DNA of 64,000 bases, from assembly GCA_963789215.1 (NCBI GenBank), contig CAWBJY010000015.1, positions 124,001 to 188,000 on the forward strand, in the 5' to 3' direction. Below are positions 9,275 to 18,570 of the stretch, piece by piece. The notes below the pieces were generated by a model that was given only the letters and a program-made list of their open reading frames with translations, made no database searches and was not told the origin of the DNA. The translations under genes were made by a program, and so were the position numbers. This stretch comes from Phormidesmis sp963789215. GTDB taxonomy: Bacteria > Cyanobacteriota > Cyanobacteriia > Phormidesmidales > Phormidesmidaceae. Each line of letters starts with the position of its first letter. Position 1 is the stretch's first letter.

Positions 9275-9802
9275 TTATTTAGCAAAATCAGCCTGACAAA
9301 CAGACAGCACCTGGCGATCTTGGTCGCTCAGTTCATCAATGCGGTAAAACCCATCTAGGGTATAAGCACCTGCGGCACCGCCAGCAACTAAAGAATTATC
9401 CAAAGAAACTGCGATTTCATAGGGATAGATAGTTTGGTCATAGCTATCAACAATGGACACGGATAGCTCGTTTGGATTTATCTGGCCTGAGAAGCAATCA
9501 AATGAAGAGCTAGGTTGATAAAACGCACCTACTGTTTGATTGTTTTTAACTGAGAATACTGCGTATGTGAGTCCTAACTCATCTCGGGTTTGGCTTTGTC
9601 CAAAAAGATAGTTGCCGTCTGCTAGAACAGATCTAGAAGCACTGAGAGAAGGCTCAGCAGAAGACTGCTTTGACGTTGGATCGTCTGACGCCGCGTCTGG
9701 CTGAGCAACGCTGATGCCCGGAAACATCAAACCAAAGGCTGCAAGCGCTAGTAGGCACTTCTTAATAGGATAAGTGCGAGAAATGCTTTTTAGATGACCC
9801 AT
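9275..9802 (-). CDS. Secreted protein of unknown function (cyanobacterial family)
   Basis: 175 residues. A signal peptide is clear: basic start (HLKSISRTYPIKK), hydrophobic core (CLLALAAFGLMFPGI) and cleavage likely after SVAQ near residue 34. A Ser/Asp/Ala-rich linker follows, then a globular region with ADGNYLFGQSQTRDELG, VGAFYQPSSSFDCFSGQI and LDGFYRIDELSDQD. I recognise this from other cyanobacterial hypothetical proteins but know no function. Two cysteines (in FDCFSG and VCQADF) could form a disulfide after export. The downstream terminator is bidirectional. Confidence 0.75.
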   Translation of the reverse strand: MGHLKSISRTYPIKKCLLALAAFGLMFPGISVAQPDAASDDPTSKQSSAEPSLSASRSVLADGNYLFGQSQTRDELGLTYAVFSVKNNQTVGAFYQPSSSFDCFSGQINPNELSVSIVDSYDQTIYPYEIAVSLDNSLVAGGAAGAYTLDGFYRIDELSDQDRQVLSVCQADFAK

Positions 9803-10147
9803 AATAGTTTGCGCTCCTGGTTGATTGTGCTTTATCGCTGGCTTCAGCGTTTGTATATAAAAAGTAAACGGGTAGAAGAAAGTAAACGGGTAGAAGAAAG
9901 TGAAAACTTATAGTTGAGAGTCATTAATAAAGATGTCAACAATTAAAACAGCATAGTAATGACTTCTTAGGTGTCGCTTGCCATCTATTTATTGTTCGTC
10001 TCAACCAACATTTCGAGGTTGCATCCTGTACTAAAGTTAATGTTTAAAAAAGAAAATACACTCTGCTACAAGGCATACTTCACCGTTGAAAGACTTACTA
10101 ATTAGGACAGTCTATGAGCCATACTTCAACTAGAAATCGACTTGCTT
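9803..10147. other. Intergenic region between divergent genes
   Basis: No gene is seen in this 345-bp A+T-rich spacer. It holds the start regions of the secreted-protein gene (minus) and the COG3044 ATPase (plus) and an 18-bp tandem duplication at 9863-9898. Confidence 0.5.
9863..9898. repeat. 18-bp tandem duplication
   Basis: Two identical contiguous copies of AGTAAACGGGTAGAAGAA, with the first bases of a third copy following. It lies about 60 bp upstream of the secreted-protein start codon, in its likely leader or promoter. Confidence 0.9.
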
Positions 10148-11911
10148 ATGAAAGATCGTCAGTGGTTAAAACAGCGGTTAATCGAATTAGACGGCTATGG
10201 CTATGGAGACTACAGAAGCATTAGAGGCCATTACGGATTTACTGACGCATCTTCAGCATTTAATTTGAGCCTGAATTATGTACAAAGAGATCCGTTTGCT
10301 GCGCCTAGCCTTGTATGCCTTCAGGTAAGTCAAAAAGTTGCTGGCTTTCCGGTTCGGTGGATAACTGAGTATGCGGCGCAAACAGCGATCGCCGATTATC
10401 TAACCAGGCAAGTTGCTCAAGTGGCCCAGTCTTTAAAGCAAGAAAGAGGCTCTGGTAAAAGCGGACAAATCAAGATCGCAGCCCCAAGTCAAGCGGTGAT
10501 AAGACGTACCGCGATTTGGATTGATTCAAACGGAATTGAGGCGAGACTGACAGTTGGGCTACCGGCTTTGGGCCGACGGATTGCAGGAAAAGCTGCCGCC
10601 ACTTTGTTATGCGACAGCATTCCGCAAATAGTGAGCCGTTGCCTTCGATATTCAGCGCTAGATGCGGCGGAAATGGAGCGCTATATTCAAACATTCCAAG
10701 ACGCGGAAGCACTCAGACATCAGTTAGCGCAAAGAGGACTTGTGGCTTTCATTCCAGAGGGTGCCTGCCTGCCTAGACGCAGCGGGGTAGATGAAAGGCC
10801 GCTAGCTAGCGGAGCCGTGTTTATTCCACCGAGTGAGAAAGTTAAGCTACAAACGCCTCACAGTGGGGAGATAAAGGGGTTAGGAATCAAGGCGGGTGTG
10901 ACGCTAATTGTGGGCGGTGGATACCATGGGAAATCGACGCTGCTTAAGGCGATAGAGCAAGGTATCTATAATCATGTGCCAGGAGATGGGCGCGATCGCA
11001 CTGTTTCTCATCCCAACACCATCAAGCTTCGAGCCGAGGATGGCCGCAGCGTTTCAGGCGTAGATATTTCTCCTTTGATCAATCGACTGCCTGGAGATCG
11101 CTCGTCTAGAAGCTTTTCGACAGCCAACGCTAGCGGTAGCACCTCTCAAGCAGCAGGGCTAATCGAAGCGATAGAGGCAGGGGCGAAGGTGTTGCTAATT
11201 GACGAGGACACAGCCGCAACTAACTTTATGATCCGAGATCGCAACATGCAGGCGCTTATTTCTAAGGACAAAGAACCTATCACACCTTTTATAGACAAGG
11301 TTCGTCAACTCTATGACGACTACGGCATTTCTACTATTTTGGTGATGGGCGGCAGCGGCGACTACTTTTCAGTTGCAGATACGGTTATCGCGATGGAAAA
11401 CTATCAGCCTCGAATCGTGACTGAGCAGGCAAAGGCGATCGCCCAGGCAGATCCAAATCAACGGCGATCGGAAGGTGGCGAGAACTTTACAAAGCCAGGA
11501 AGCCCGCTCGCGGCTAGAGCTATTTTGCCAGATAGCTTGCCACCCCAAAAAGACGGCCGCTCGCCCAAGATCAAAGCTCTAAAGGACAAAATGATATTGG
11601 GCTACGAGGAAATTGATTTAAGAGCAGTTGAGCAAATTGTAGAAGTGCATCAGGTAAAAGCGATCGCACAAGCTATTGTCTACGCTCAGCGCCACTATTT
11701 CGATGCTAAAAAGCCCTTGAGCGAAGTGTTAGATTGCGTGATGGAAGACATTGCGAAGGGCGGACTTGATGCGCTAGACGAAGATGAAAGACGATGGGGA
11801 GATTTAGCGATGTTTCGCCGATTTGAATTAGCGGCAGCTATCAACAGACTAAGAACGCTGAAAACAGCCAGCATTTCTTACATCTGTGCAACTGAAACTG
11901 CATATAGATAG
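10148..11911 (+). CDS. ABC-class ATPase of the COG3044 family
   Basis: Predicted cytoplasmic ATPase, soluble and without membrane segments, of the COG3044/ABC_ATPase family, whose biological role in bacteria is not established. About 588 residues. The N-terminal half is family-specific (DYRSIRGHYGF near the start). The P-loop GGGYHGKST lies near residues 255-263 and the Walker B VLLIDED near 345-352; the D-loop region TAATNFMIRD follows. The frame extends to TTG 10142, but ATG 10148 is the likelier start. It stands alone between divergent and convergent neighbours. Confidence 0.88.
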   Translation: MKDRQWLKQRLIELDGYGYGDYRSIRGHYGFTDASSAFNLSLNYVQRDPFAAPSLVCLQVSQKVAGFPVRWITEYAAQTAIADYLTRQVAQVAQSLKQERGSGKSGQIKIAAPSQAVIRRTAIWIDSNGIEARLTVGLPALGRRIAGKAAATLLCDSIPQIVSRCLRYSALDAAEMERYIQTFQDAEALRHQLAQRGLVAFIPEGACLPRRSGVDERPLASGAVFIPPSEKVKLQTPHSGEIKGLGIKAGVTLIVGGGYHGKSTLLKAIEQGIYNHVPGDGRDRTVSHPNTIKLRAEDGRSVSGVDISPLINRLPGDRSSRSFSTANASGSTSQAAGLIEAIEAGAKVLLIDEDTAATNFMIRDRNMQALISKDKEPITPFIDKVRQLYDDYGISTILVMGGSGDYFSVADTVIAMENYQPRIVTEQAKAIAQADPNQRRSEGGENFTKPGSPLAARAILPDSLPPQKDGRSPKIKALKDKMILGYEEIDLRAVEQIVEVHQVKAIAQAIVYAQRHYFDAKKPLSEVLDCVMEDIAKGGLDALDEDERRWGDLAMFRRFELAAAINRLRTLKTASISYICATETAYR

Positions 11912-11980
11912 CAAAAGAAAGACAGTTGCGTTTTTCTTCCTTTTCTGAAGCATCCTGATAATAGCTGTGCTACAAACCAC

Positions 11981-12016
11981 AAAGGCTAGATCTATCCGAA
12001 GATAGATCCAGCCTTT
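11981..12016. terminator. Terminator between convergent genes
   Basis: Long stem AAAGGCT-A-GATCTATC / GATAGATC-C-AGCCTTT with a single mismatch and tetraloop CGAA. T-tracts are poor on both sides, so it may act as a weak bidirectional terminator or a 3'-end stabiliser for the COG3044 gene and the TPR gene. Confidence 0.65.
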
Positions 12017-12039
12017 ACAGAAGCTTTCAACCGATACGA

Positions 12040-12972
12040 TTAATAGCCGGCTCGTAGCACGCAGTTGTCTCCGGTTTCACCTTCCGCAACGCAGCCTTCA
12101 AAAACTATCTTTTTAACCAACGCCTCTGGAAGCTGCTCTCTGTACTCAAGCGCAGCGTTAAACGCATTTGCGCTATTGGTTTCCTGTCCCAAGCGGAGCA
12201 ACAGTTGGCCTTTAAGATAAAGCAGCTCTGGGTTTTTAGGCGCCGCCGCCAACGCTTTCTCTGCTGCGACTAGCGCTTCCTCGTTACGGTCTAAGTCGCG
12301 GTAGCCAATAGCGATACCCCGCTGACTCAGATAAATAGGACTGCCATATTGCGATATCCGACCGATAGCCTCTTCTGGATTAGAGAATGGCAAATTCACC
12401 GCTAGCATCAAGTCCATATAACCTTTGAGCAAGTTCAGCTCTGGATCGTTAGGATCTATTGCTTCTGCTGCATCAAGCTGGTTGAATACCTGCTGTAGTA
12501 GAGACAAGGCCTTAGGTGTACCTCTAGCAACGCCTTGCTTCTTGAGCACATAAGCCCCTTCCATAAAAGTGCCGACGGCCTGGTAAAGATGGCTCCTTAA
12601 CGGGTCTTTTGATTCGAGTGCGATCGCAGTTGTCTTAGTTGATTCAGCTCTTGTGGCAACGGCATCAAAGTCGCCTTTGAGATAGGCCATAGCAGCTAGC
12701 ATCGCCTGAACAAGCGGCTCATCAGCTTCTTGAGTTTCGGCTAGGGCCAGCAGCCGCTCAGCTTCTGTATAATTGCCTTGTTCGAAAATAGCTTCAAAGG
12801 CATCTTCTGTCAGCTCACCAATCTCATGAGGGTTACTTGATCTGAACGGATCGGCAGCTAGAGTCGGCAGTGCTGCACCTAGACTCAGGCTCAGTGCCAA
12901 CAAGCCGCTGCCAAGCCGGGTCGCGAATTTACCCGCGCGGTTAGAAGAAAGTGAGAGAGGACGTGACGACAT
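12040..12972 (-). CDS. Secreted TPR-repeat protein
   Basis: The frame is open up to 13098, but ATG at 12972 gives a standard signal peptide (SSRPLSLSSNRAGKFATRLG, then SGLLALSLSLGAALPTLAADP), so I place the start there (310 residues). The mature part is helical with tetratricopeptide repeats: EQGNYTEAERLLALAE near the N-terminus, EAIDPNDPELNLLKGYMDLML in the middle, and NEEALVAAEKALAAAPKNPELLYLKGQLLLRLG near the C-terminus. The ending FEGCVAEGETGDNCVLRAGY is cysteine-bearing. TPRs mediate protein contacts; the partner is unknown. It resembles the Synechocystis Sll0314 type. Confidence 0.78.
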   Translation of the reverse strand: MSSRPLSLSSNRAGKFATRLGSGLLALSLSLGAALPTLAADPFRSSNPHEIGELTEDAFEAIFEQGNYTEAERLLALAETQEADEPLVQAMLAAMAYLKGDFDAVATRAESTKTTAIALESKDPLRSHLYQAVGTFMEGAYVLKKQGVARGTPKALSLLQQVFNQLDAAEAIDPNDPELNLLKGYMDLMLAVNLPFSNPEEAIGRISQYGSPIYLSQRGIAIGYRDLDRNEEALVAAEKALAAAPKNPELLYLKGQLLLRLGQETNSANAFNAALEYREQLPEALVKKIVFEGCVAEGETGDNCVLRAGY

Positions 12973-13226
12973 AGCGTAAAAAGGTTGGAAGACCATTGCA
13001 GTTGAGCTAAGCAGAAAGTAAAAGAAGTATGCTCGAAGCCTTTGTATTTTGGGATGACGGCTAGGCAGACCCACTTCGGGTAAAGTATAGCTAGTCAATT
13101 TGGCAACTCTATTAAAGCTGTGAAGATCCTGCAGGTGGCATAGTGAACCTACACAGACTGTTTTGAACGCTACAGTTTGACCAAAGATATGAGCCGATGG
13201 CAGCCCTTTATCTGGTGTAATCGAGT

Positions 13227-14591
13227 TTGAGTATTGTTATTGCAGGCGATCGCAGCGGCACCGGAAAAACGACTGTCACGCTAGCTCTACTCTCTGCGCT
13301 AAGAAAACGAAACCGTAACGTTCAATCTTTCAAAGTCGGCCCAGACTATATCGACCCGATGTTCCACGCAGCGGTTACAGGTCGGCCTTGCTATAATCTC
13401 GATCCAGTTTTAACCAGCGAAGACTACGTTCGACATAGCTATGCAAAACGCGGCGCTCACTCCGAATGCGCGGTAATAGAAGGCGTGATGGGTTTGTTCG
13501 ATGGCGCGACTGGCGTGGATGACACCGCAAGCACAGCGCATGTTGCAAGGCTTTTGGATTTACCAGTGGTACTGGTGGTTGATTGCAGTCGGATGGCGCG
13601 ATCGCTCGCAGCTTTAGTCCATGGCTACAAAACATTTGATTCTAGAGTCAAAATTGCTGGCGTTGTACTTAATCGAGTAGGAAGCGATCGCCATCTAGAA
13701 CTACTCAGCGAAGCCCTAAGCGCAATTAATACCCCAATATTTGGCGTCTTTAGAAGAGAGGGAGATATTCAGCTACCTAGCCGCCACTTAGGACTTGTCC
13801 CAACTGAGGAAGTTAGCAAATTTGATCAAATTTCAGCTCGTTTAGCAGACTTAGGGGAGCGATGTTTCGATTGGATTCGGCTAGAACGATTTCTGGCAAC
13901 TGGAGATATTCAGCCATCAGCAAGTAGCGTCGTTGAAAAGAAAAAGGTGAGAATTGCGATCGCTCGCGACGAAGCTTTCAGCTTTTACTACCCAGACAAC
14001 ACTGAGATGCTTCAAGCACAGGGCGCAGAGCTAGTTTACTGGAGCCCTATCAAAGATGAGTCTTTGCCTATGGCCCATGGGCTTTACTTTGGCGGCGGAT
14101 TTCCCGAAGTATTTGCCTCTTCGCTAAGCGCAAACAAGTCAATGTTGAGCGCTGTAAAACAGGCGATCGCAAAAGGCATTCCTACCTACGCAGAATGCGG
14201 TGGACTCATGTATCTGAGCCAGAGCCTAACAGACTTTGAAGGGCAAGAGTGGCCGATGGTTGGCACCCTCCCCCACTCGGTAAAAATGGAAAAGAGACTG
14301 ACCTTGGGCTACCGACAGGCTAAAGCGCTAGAAACTGGCCCTTTGCTGAAAGCAGGAGAGTCTATCGTAGGACACGAGTTCCATAAGTCTTGCGTAGTTG
14401 AGGGCGAAGCTAGATTTGCCTGTACGCGGCCAGCCTACGAAACGCAAAGATACTGGAGTAAAACGGCCCACCCTCAGACAGAAGGCTACATCAGCCCGAC
14501 GCTGCAAGCCTCTTACGTCCATCTAAACTGGAGCCATCGGCCTAGCGTTGCCAAACGATTTGTCCAGCAATGTGCCAGTGCTCACGTCTAG
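13227..14591 (+). CDS. cbiA: Cobyrinic acid a,c-diamide synthase
   Basis: Amidates the a and c side chains of cobyrinic acid with glutamine and ATP in B12 biosynthesis. 454 residues, the usual size. The N-terminal ATPase begins IAGDRSGTGKTT (P-loop about 6-16) and continues VGPDYIDPMFH; the C-terminal class I glutaminase-like domain has FGGGFPEV and the nucleophile motif YAECGGLMYLS, with a His-bearing YVHLNW near the end. Start: an in-frame TAA at 13218-13220 leaves TTG 13227 as the first usable start codon. It overlaps the convergent epimerase gene by 4 bp. Confidence 0.93.
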   Translation: MSIVIAGDRSGTGKTTVTLALLSALRKRNRNVQSFKVGPDYIDPMFHAAVTGRPCYNLDPVLTSEDYVRHSYAKRGAHSECAVIEGVMGLFDGATGVDDTASTAHVARLLDLPVVLVVDCSRMARSLAALVHGYKTFDSRVKIAGVVLNRVGSDRHLELLSEALSAINTPIFGVFRREGDIQLPSRHLGLVPTEEVSKFDQISARLADLGERCFDWIRLERFLATGDIQPSASSVVEKKKVRIAIARDEAFSFYYPDNTEMLQAQGAELVYWSPIKDESLPMAHGLYFGGGFPEVFASSLSANKSMLSAVKQAIAKGIPTYAECGGLMYLSQSLTDFEGQEWPMVGTLPHSVKMEKRLTLGYRQAKALETGPLLKAGESIVGHEFHKSCVVEGEARFACTRPAYETQRYWSKTAHPQTEGYISPTLQASYVHLNWSHRPSVAKRFVQQCASAHV

Positions 14592-15514
14592 CCCACGACT
14601 TGCTTAATCGCATCTTTAGCTTCGTCATAATCAAAAGAGAATCCAGACGCCTGCGTTCTCTCTGGTAAAACCTTTTGGCCTTTTAGCACCACGACCGCGC
14701 CATCACCCAGCAGCGCCTCAATCGCAAAATCGGGAACAGGAAGCCAGGAAGGGCGATCTAATACTTCACCCAACGTTTCGCAAAATTCCTTCATGCGCAA
14801 TGGGTTTGGCGCGGTGCCGTTGTACACACCGTGCATGGAAGTATCAAGCAGCGCCTGAATAAATAGATTCACCAAATCGTCTATATGAATCCAGGAAAAC
14901 CATTGACGACCGCTGCCGATTGGCCCACCTGCGTAGAGCTTAAAAGGCGTAAGCATTTTTGCGATCGCCCCGCCCCCATCACCCAGCACAATCCCCGTCC
15001 GAATAATCGCCACCCGAACGCCCACATCCTTAGCCTTAAGGGCCTCTGCCTCCCACTGCCGGCACACCTGCGAAAGAAAATCATTCTCAGCCGGTTCACT
15101 CGTCTCAAAAAATTCTGCTGACTCGCTGGTGCCATAGAAGCCAATTGCAGAGCCGCTGATGAGCGCAGTGGGTTTAGGCTCTGCATTGACAATAGCCTCT
15201 ACTAGCTTTTGAGTACCGAGCTTGCGGCTATTGAGGATGCGCTGTTTACGCTCAGCCGTCCAGCGTTCGGAGATGGGTTCGCCCGCCAGGTTTATGACGC
15301 GATCGCACCCCGACATTTCTGTTTGCCAATTGCCCGACTCCGTAGGCGTATAGGCCACATACTCCACCGACTGCTTGAGTTTTGGCGCAGCAAACACCCG
15401 GCGAGCCTTCTCCACACTGCGCGTAAATACCCGCACATCATGGCCTTCATCAATCAAACGCTCGACCAGGCGAGTACCCACAAAGCCCGTAGCACCCGTA
15501 ACGGCAATTTTCAT
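14588..15514 (-). CDS. TIGR01777 family epimerase (SulA/YfcH-like)
   Basis: Extended short-chain dehydrogenase fold of 308 residues. N-terminal NAD(P)-binding motif VTGATGFVGTRLVERL, then NLAGEPISERWT, SGSAIGFYG and the C-terminal DUF1731-like part (PDFAIEALLGDGAVVVLKGQKVLPERTQASGF, which I split here only for reading). Related proteins include E. coli YfcH and the plastid division factor GC1/SulA, so a role at the membrane or in cell division is possible but unproven. Last gene of a minus-strand series S1-Tab2-permease-epimerase; 80 bp separate it from the permease. Confidence 0.87.
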   Translation of the reverse strand: MKIAVTGATGFVGTRLVERLIDEGHDVRVFTRSVEKARRVFAAPKLKQSVEYVAYTPTESGNWQTEMSGCDRVINLAGEPISERWTAERKQRILNSRKLGTQKLVEAIVNAEPKPTALISGSAIGFYGTSESAEFFETSEPAENDFLSQVCRQWEAEALKAKDVGVRVAIIRTGIVLGDGGGAIAKMLTPFKLYAGGPIGSGRQWFSWIHIDDLVNLFIQALLDTSMHGVYNGTAPNPLRMKEFCETLGEVLDRPSWLPVPDFAIEALLGDGAVVVLKGQKVLPERTQASGFSFDYDEAKDAIKQVVG

Positions 15515-15594
15515 AGCTGAGCTATATTCCTGTTTTATTCACCGCCTTTATAGTAGCGAGCGAGTAGCTTAAAGGGATAGGACGTAAGGATAGA

Positions 15595-16431
15595 TTAGCC
15601 CTTCACACCGCTGCCCGTTTCCGACGGCACAATATAGCGCTGAGCCGCGATGAATACCAGAATTACCGGCACGATCGAAATGACGGAACCGGCTGAAATC
15701 AGTCGCCAGTTAAACGAAAAGCTACCGGCTAAACGGTTTACGCCGAGCGGCAAGGTGTAATATTCTGGCCGGTCTAGAACCAGCAGCGGCCAAAGAAAGT
15801 CACCCCACGAGCCAATAAAAACAAAAAGCGCCAGCGTGACCAAGGCCGGGCGCACTGACGGCATCATGATGTGCCACCAGATACCAAGTTCGCTACAGCC
15901 GTCTATGCGAGCGGCCTCTTCGAGTTCTTTGGGCACAGTTTGAAACGCCTGACGCATCAAAAAAATGCCGAAGGCAGAGGCAATAGAGGGAAAGATTGCG
16001 CCCAGATAGGTGTTGAGCAGTCCTAGCCGAACGGCGAAAATATACAGCGGAATCATCACAATCTGAAAGGGAATCAGAATAGTGGCGACAACCAAAGAGA
16101 AGATGATTTCGCGGCCTTTGAAGGTCAAACGAGCGAGTGGATAGGCCGCGAGCGAACACAGAATTAGGTTGAGAACGACGGTCGCGATCGCAATGACTAA
16201 GCTATTGAAAAAATACCGGCCAAACGGCGCACTCTCCCAAGCCGCCACAAAATTCTCAAACGTCGGCGAGCTAGGAATGAACTGAGGCGGAAACTGAAAA
16301 ATATCTTCGGTTGGTGATTTGAATGCGGTGCTGACCATCCAGAGCAACGGCAGCAGCATGGCGATCGCAATTCCCCCCAACAGCAAATACATCAAAGCCG
16401 ATCGAATCCAGCCGCTACGCTCACCCACCAT
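15595..16431 (-). CDS. Carbohydrate-type ABC transporter permease (MalG family)
   Basis: Inner-membrane permease of the MalG/UgpE type with six hydrophobic segments and the EAA loop (EEAARIDGCSELGIWWHIMMP), which couples to the ATPase. The frame opens at 16461, but ATG 16431 overlaps the upstream stop as TGATG, a classic coupling arrangement, and gives MVGERSGWIRSALMYLLLGG, so I take 278 residues. No substrate-binding protein, partner permease or ATPase is nearby, so these must be encoded elsewhere. The substrate cannot be inferred. Confidence 0.88.
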   Translation of the reverse strand: MVGERSGWIRSALMYLLLGGIAIAMLLPLLWMVSTAFKSPTEDIFQFPPQFIPSSPTFENFVAAWESAPFGRYFFNSLVIAIATVVLNLILCSLAAYPLARLTFKGREIIFSLVVATILIPFQIVMIPLYIFAVRLGLLNTYLGAIFPSIASAFGIFLMRQAFQTVPKELEEAARIDGCSELGIWWHIMMPSVRPALVTLALFVFIGSWGDFLWPLLVLDRPEYYTLPLGVNRLAGSFSFNWRLISAGSVISIVPVILVFIAAQRYIVPSETGSGVKG

Positions 16432-17324
16432 CAGCCAAAATCCCTCGACTGCATCAGCCAAAACCCAGCAAAAGATTCCGACTCTGGACTGTCCTGAACC
16501 GCAATGAAATGCACGTTGTTCGCCGCCTTCTTCGCATCTTCAAACCGCTGACCCTCTGCCTGAGTTTCCGTGCCAACCAAATCGGCTAGCAGCCAGGTCT
16601 CAATCGTCCCCGTATCCATCAGCATTCGAGCCGTCTCTGTATTACCAGAAACGTAGTTCGTCGATTCCTCTTGCGCAGCCCTAACCGCGCCAATCTCTAG
16701 ACCAGACATCCAGCCAGCTAAAGGCGTAGCCCGCGACGAATAAATAATGAACCCAGGAATTTGCGTATCCGGCGCTACGCCCGCCATATCCAACGGAAAA
16801 GCTTCACCAAACCCGATATCCCATTCGTCCATTTCTTTGAATGCCTCAGCCGGCAGCGTCACCAGCGACCACTGCTGGCCCACTAGCGCATCCGGCAAAG
16901 GATTAACCACCTCTAGCGGTTTTGCCACCGAAGCAGAAGCACTAGCCTGATAGCCAGGTTCGTTGGGATACACGTTTTCTCTACGATCTTCCAACCAGCG
17001 CTGTAAAGAAAGCGTCCGGCGACTAGGGTAAGGAATCAGCCCAACTTCTTCGCAAGCTCGCTTAATCATATTTTGCATCTGATAGCGAAAGTAGCGAACC
17101 CTGGTCGGCTGATCGCCAGATTGCGCGATCGCCTCTTCCAAAGCCTGCTTTAGCTGATCCGAGTTCACCTCGCTATTCGACACGTATTTGCTATAGCGAA
17201 ACAGGTCTTCGGGGTTATCATCCACAGCCTGTACGCCTTCACAAATCAAAATCTCCCAGCGCTTTTTCTTTCGCTCATCCAAGATTGGTCTGGAGTAAAA
17301 ATCCAGCTCCCAAACAGTACCCAT
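16431..17324 (-). CDS. Tab2/Atab2 family RNA-binding protein (DUF1092)
   Basis: 297 residues starting with the family hallmark WELDFYSRPILDERKKKRWE. In Chlamydomonas and Arabidopsis, Tab2/ATAB2 binds the psaB leader and is needed for photosystem I (and in plants PSII) subunit translation; cyanobacterial homologues are less studied. Further conserved stretches are FRYQMQNMIKRACEEVGL and PSRRTLSLQRWLEDR. The stop codon overlaps the permease start as TGATG. The upstream neighbour, 112 bp away, is a short S1 protein, so two RNA-binding genes stand together. Confidence 0.92.
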   Translation of the reverse strand: MGTVWELDFYSRPILDERKKKRWEILICEGVQAVDDNPEDLFRYSKYVSNSEVNSDQLKQALEEAIAQSGDQPTRVRYFRYQMQNMIKRACEEVGLIPYPSRRTLSLQRWLEDRRENVYPNEPGYQASASASVAKPLEVVNPLPDALVGQQWSLVTLPAEAFKEMDEWDIGFGEAFPLDMAGVAPDTQIPGFIIYSSRATPLAGWMSGLEIGAVRAAQEESTNYVSGNTETARMLMDTGTIETWLLADLVGTETQAEGQRFEDAKKAANNVHFIAVQDSPESESFAGFWLMQSRDFG

Positions 17325-17375
17325 CGGTTCCCTGTATAAAAAGTCTCATTCAGCTTCTATCTAGCTCTTTCAAAG

Positions 17376-17398
17376 AAGTCCCCGAAAGATAGGGACTT
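17376..17398. repeat. Small hairpin between S1 and Tab2 genes
   Basis: Stem AAGTCCC / GGGACTT (7 bp) in the 112-bp spacer, with no U-tract. It may be a processing or partial termination site between the two genes. Confidence 0.4.
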
Positions 17399-17417
17399 AC
17401 TCAATCTAAACTTACGT

Positions 17418-17446
17418 AATCTAATTAGCGCTCAATCTAATTAGCG
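17418..17446. repeat. 16-bp tandem duplication at the S1 gene stop codon
   Basis: AATCTAATTAGCG occurs at 17418-17430 and 17434-17446. The right copy contains the S1 stop codon (17437-17439); the left copy is the duplicate, just downstream in transcription order, and supplies a second in-frame stop. Confidence 0.85.
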
Positions 17447-18318
17447 TCGCTAGCAGCAAGTGCCTTCTCTACGTGCTTAGCTCGCTCTTCAGCCTCAGCC
17501 ATTACCGTAGCTTTGTCCTTCATCATCTCTCCAGGATACTTTTCCAGTACCTGAGTAGAAAGCGCAATCCGACCCCGCTCCTCATCGATATTAAGCACTA
17601 CAGCCTTAATTGGCTCGCCCACAGTCAGCACATCGCCCAGCGCAGAAACATAGCTCTTGCTAATTTGCTTAATATGTAGCAACCCTGAAGCGCCACCAAA
17701 GTCAATAAATGCGCCAAAAGGCTTCAGCGAAGCAACCGTTCCTTCAACTAGCTCGCCTTTATTCAGATGGCTCATAGCCGTCGCTCTAGCCGCAACCCGT
17801 TCAGACAGCAGCAGCTTATTGTTGTCCTCATCTACTTCTAAGAAGGCAACATTAATAGTTTCGCCCATCAGTGAGTCGAGATCTTCCACGCGCTTTCCCA
17901 AGTGCGATCGCGGAATAAACGCCCGCAGCCCGCTCACATCGGCCGTCACTCCGCCCTTATTGCTGCCAGAAATCGTCACCTCCAGCACATCCCCATTCTC
18001 CTGACGCTCTCTGAGCTTCTCCCACAGCGCCTTAATCTCCATCTGGCGAATAGAAATCACCATTTGGCCATCAGCATCTTGATCGCGCACGATGATGAAC
18101 TTGCGCTCTGTGCCAATAGGCACGGCTTCTTCGAGCGTAACATCAGACTCTAGCGAGGCTTCTTTGGTCGGAAGAAAAGCCGCAGACTTACCGCCGATAT
18201 CGACGTAGGCCCCATTCGCCTCGTGAGTTTCTACCGTGCCAGACACCACGCTACCGGGTGCAAACTGGTAGTCCTGCGCTTCTAGGGCTTTTGCAAAATC
18301 TTCGGCTGAAAAGGTCAA
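17437..18318 (-). CDS. Short ribosomal protein S1 homologue (three S1 domains)
   Basis: RNA-binding protein with three S1 domains (about 20-90, 105-175 and 185-260), half the size of E. coli S1 and typical of cyanobacterial S1 paralogues. GTVASLKPFGAFIDFGGASGLLHIKQIS is the most canonical S1 segment (I quote only its core GAFIDFGG). The frame opens at TTG 18336, but a strong AAGGAG (18334-18329 on the minus strand) lies 9 nt before TTG 18318, and the resulting MTFSAEDFAKALEAQDY matches family N-termini; I choose 18318 (293 residues). Likely role: translation initiation or mRNA binding. Confidence 0.9.
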   Translation of the reverse strand: MTFSAEDFAKALEAQDYQFAPGSVVSGTVETHEANGAYVDIGGKSAAFLPTKEASLESDVTLEEAVPIGTERKFIIVRDQDADGQMVISIRQMEIKALWEKLRERQENGDVLEVTISGSNKGGVTADVSGLRAFIPRSHLGKRVEDLDSLMGETINVAFLEVDEDNNKLLLSERVAARATAMSHLNKGELVEGTVASLKPFGAFIDFGGASGLLHIKQISKSYVSALGDVLTVGEPIKAVVLNIDEERGRIALSTQVLEKYPGEMMKDKATVMAEAEERAKHVEKALAASDAN

Positions 18319-18570
18319 CGGAGAAATCTCCTTCAAAATGGAACGTACAGTCTTTCAAATATAGAGCGTTATTGGTGGTTTGCAACTGACGCTCGCCAGA
18401 TAGCCTATTATCATCAAGAATTATTGAGCAAACCATCAAAACATTAGATCCACCGCCACGAACAGCAGATTCCCGATTAATCTCTAGTTATAGACAACAT
18501 GTATTAGAATTCCGTTGGGCTAGCAATCACCGCTAGGCTGGCCTATATCTGCAGCACGGGAGCTTTAGCA

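Noticed and set aside
18319..18336. TTG at 18336 as start of the S1-like gene
   Set aside because: The AAGGAG lies downstream of it and is well spaced for TTG 18318, which also gives the family N-terminus.
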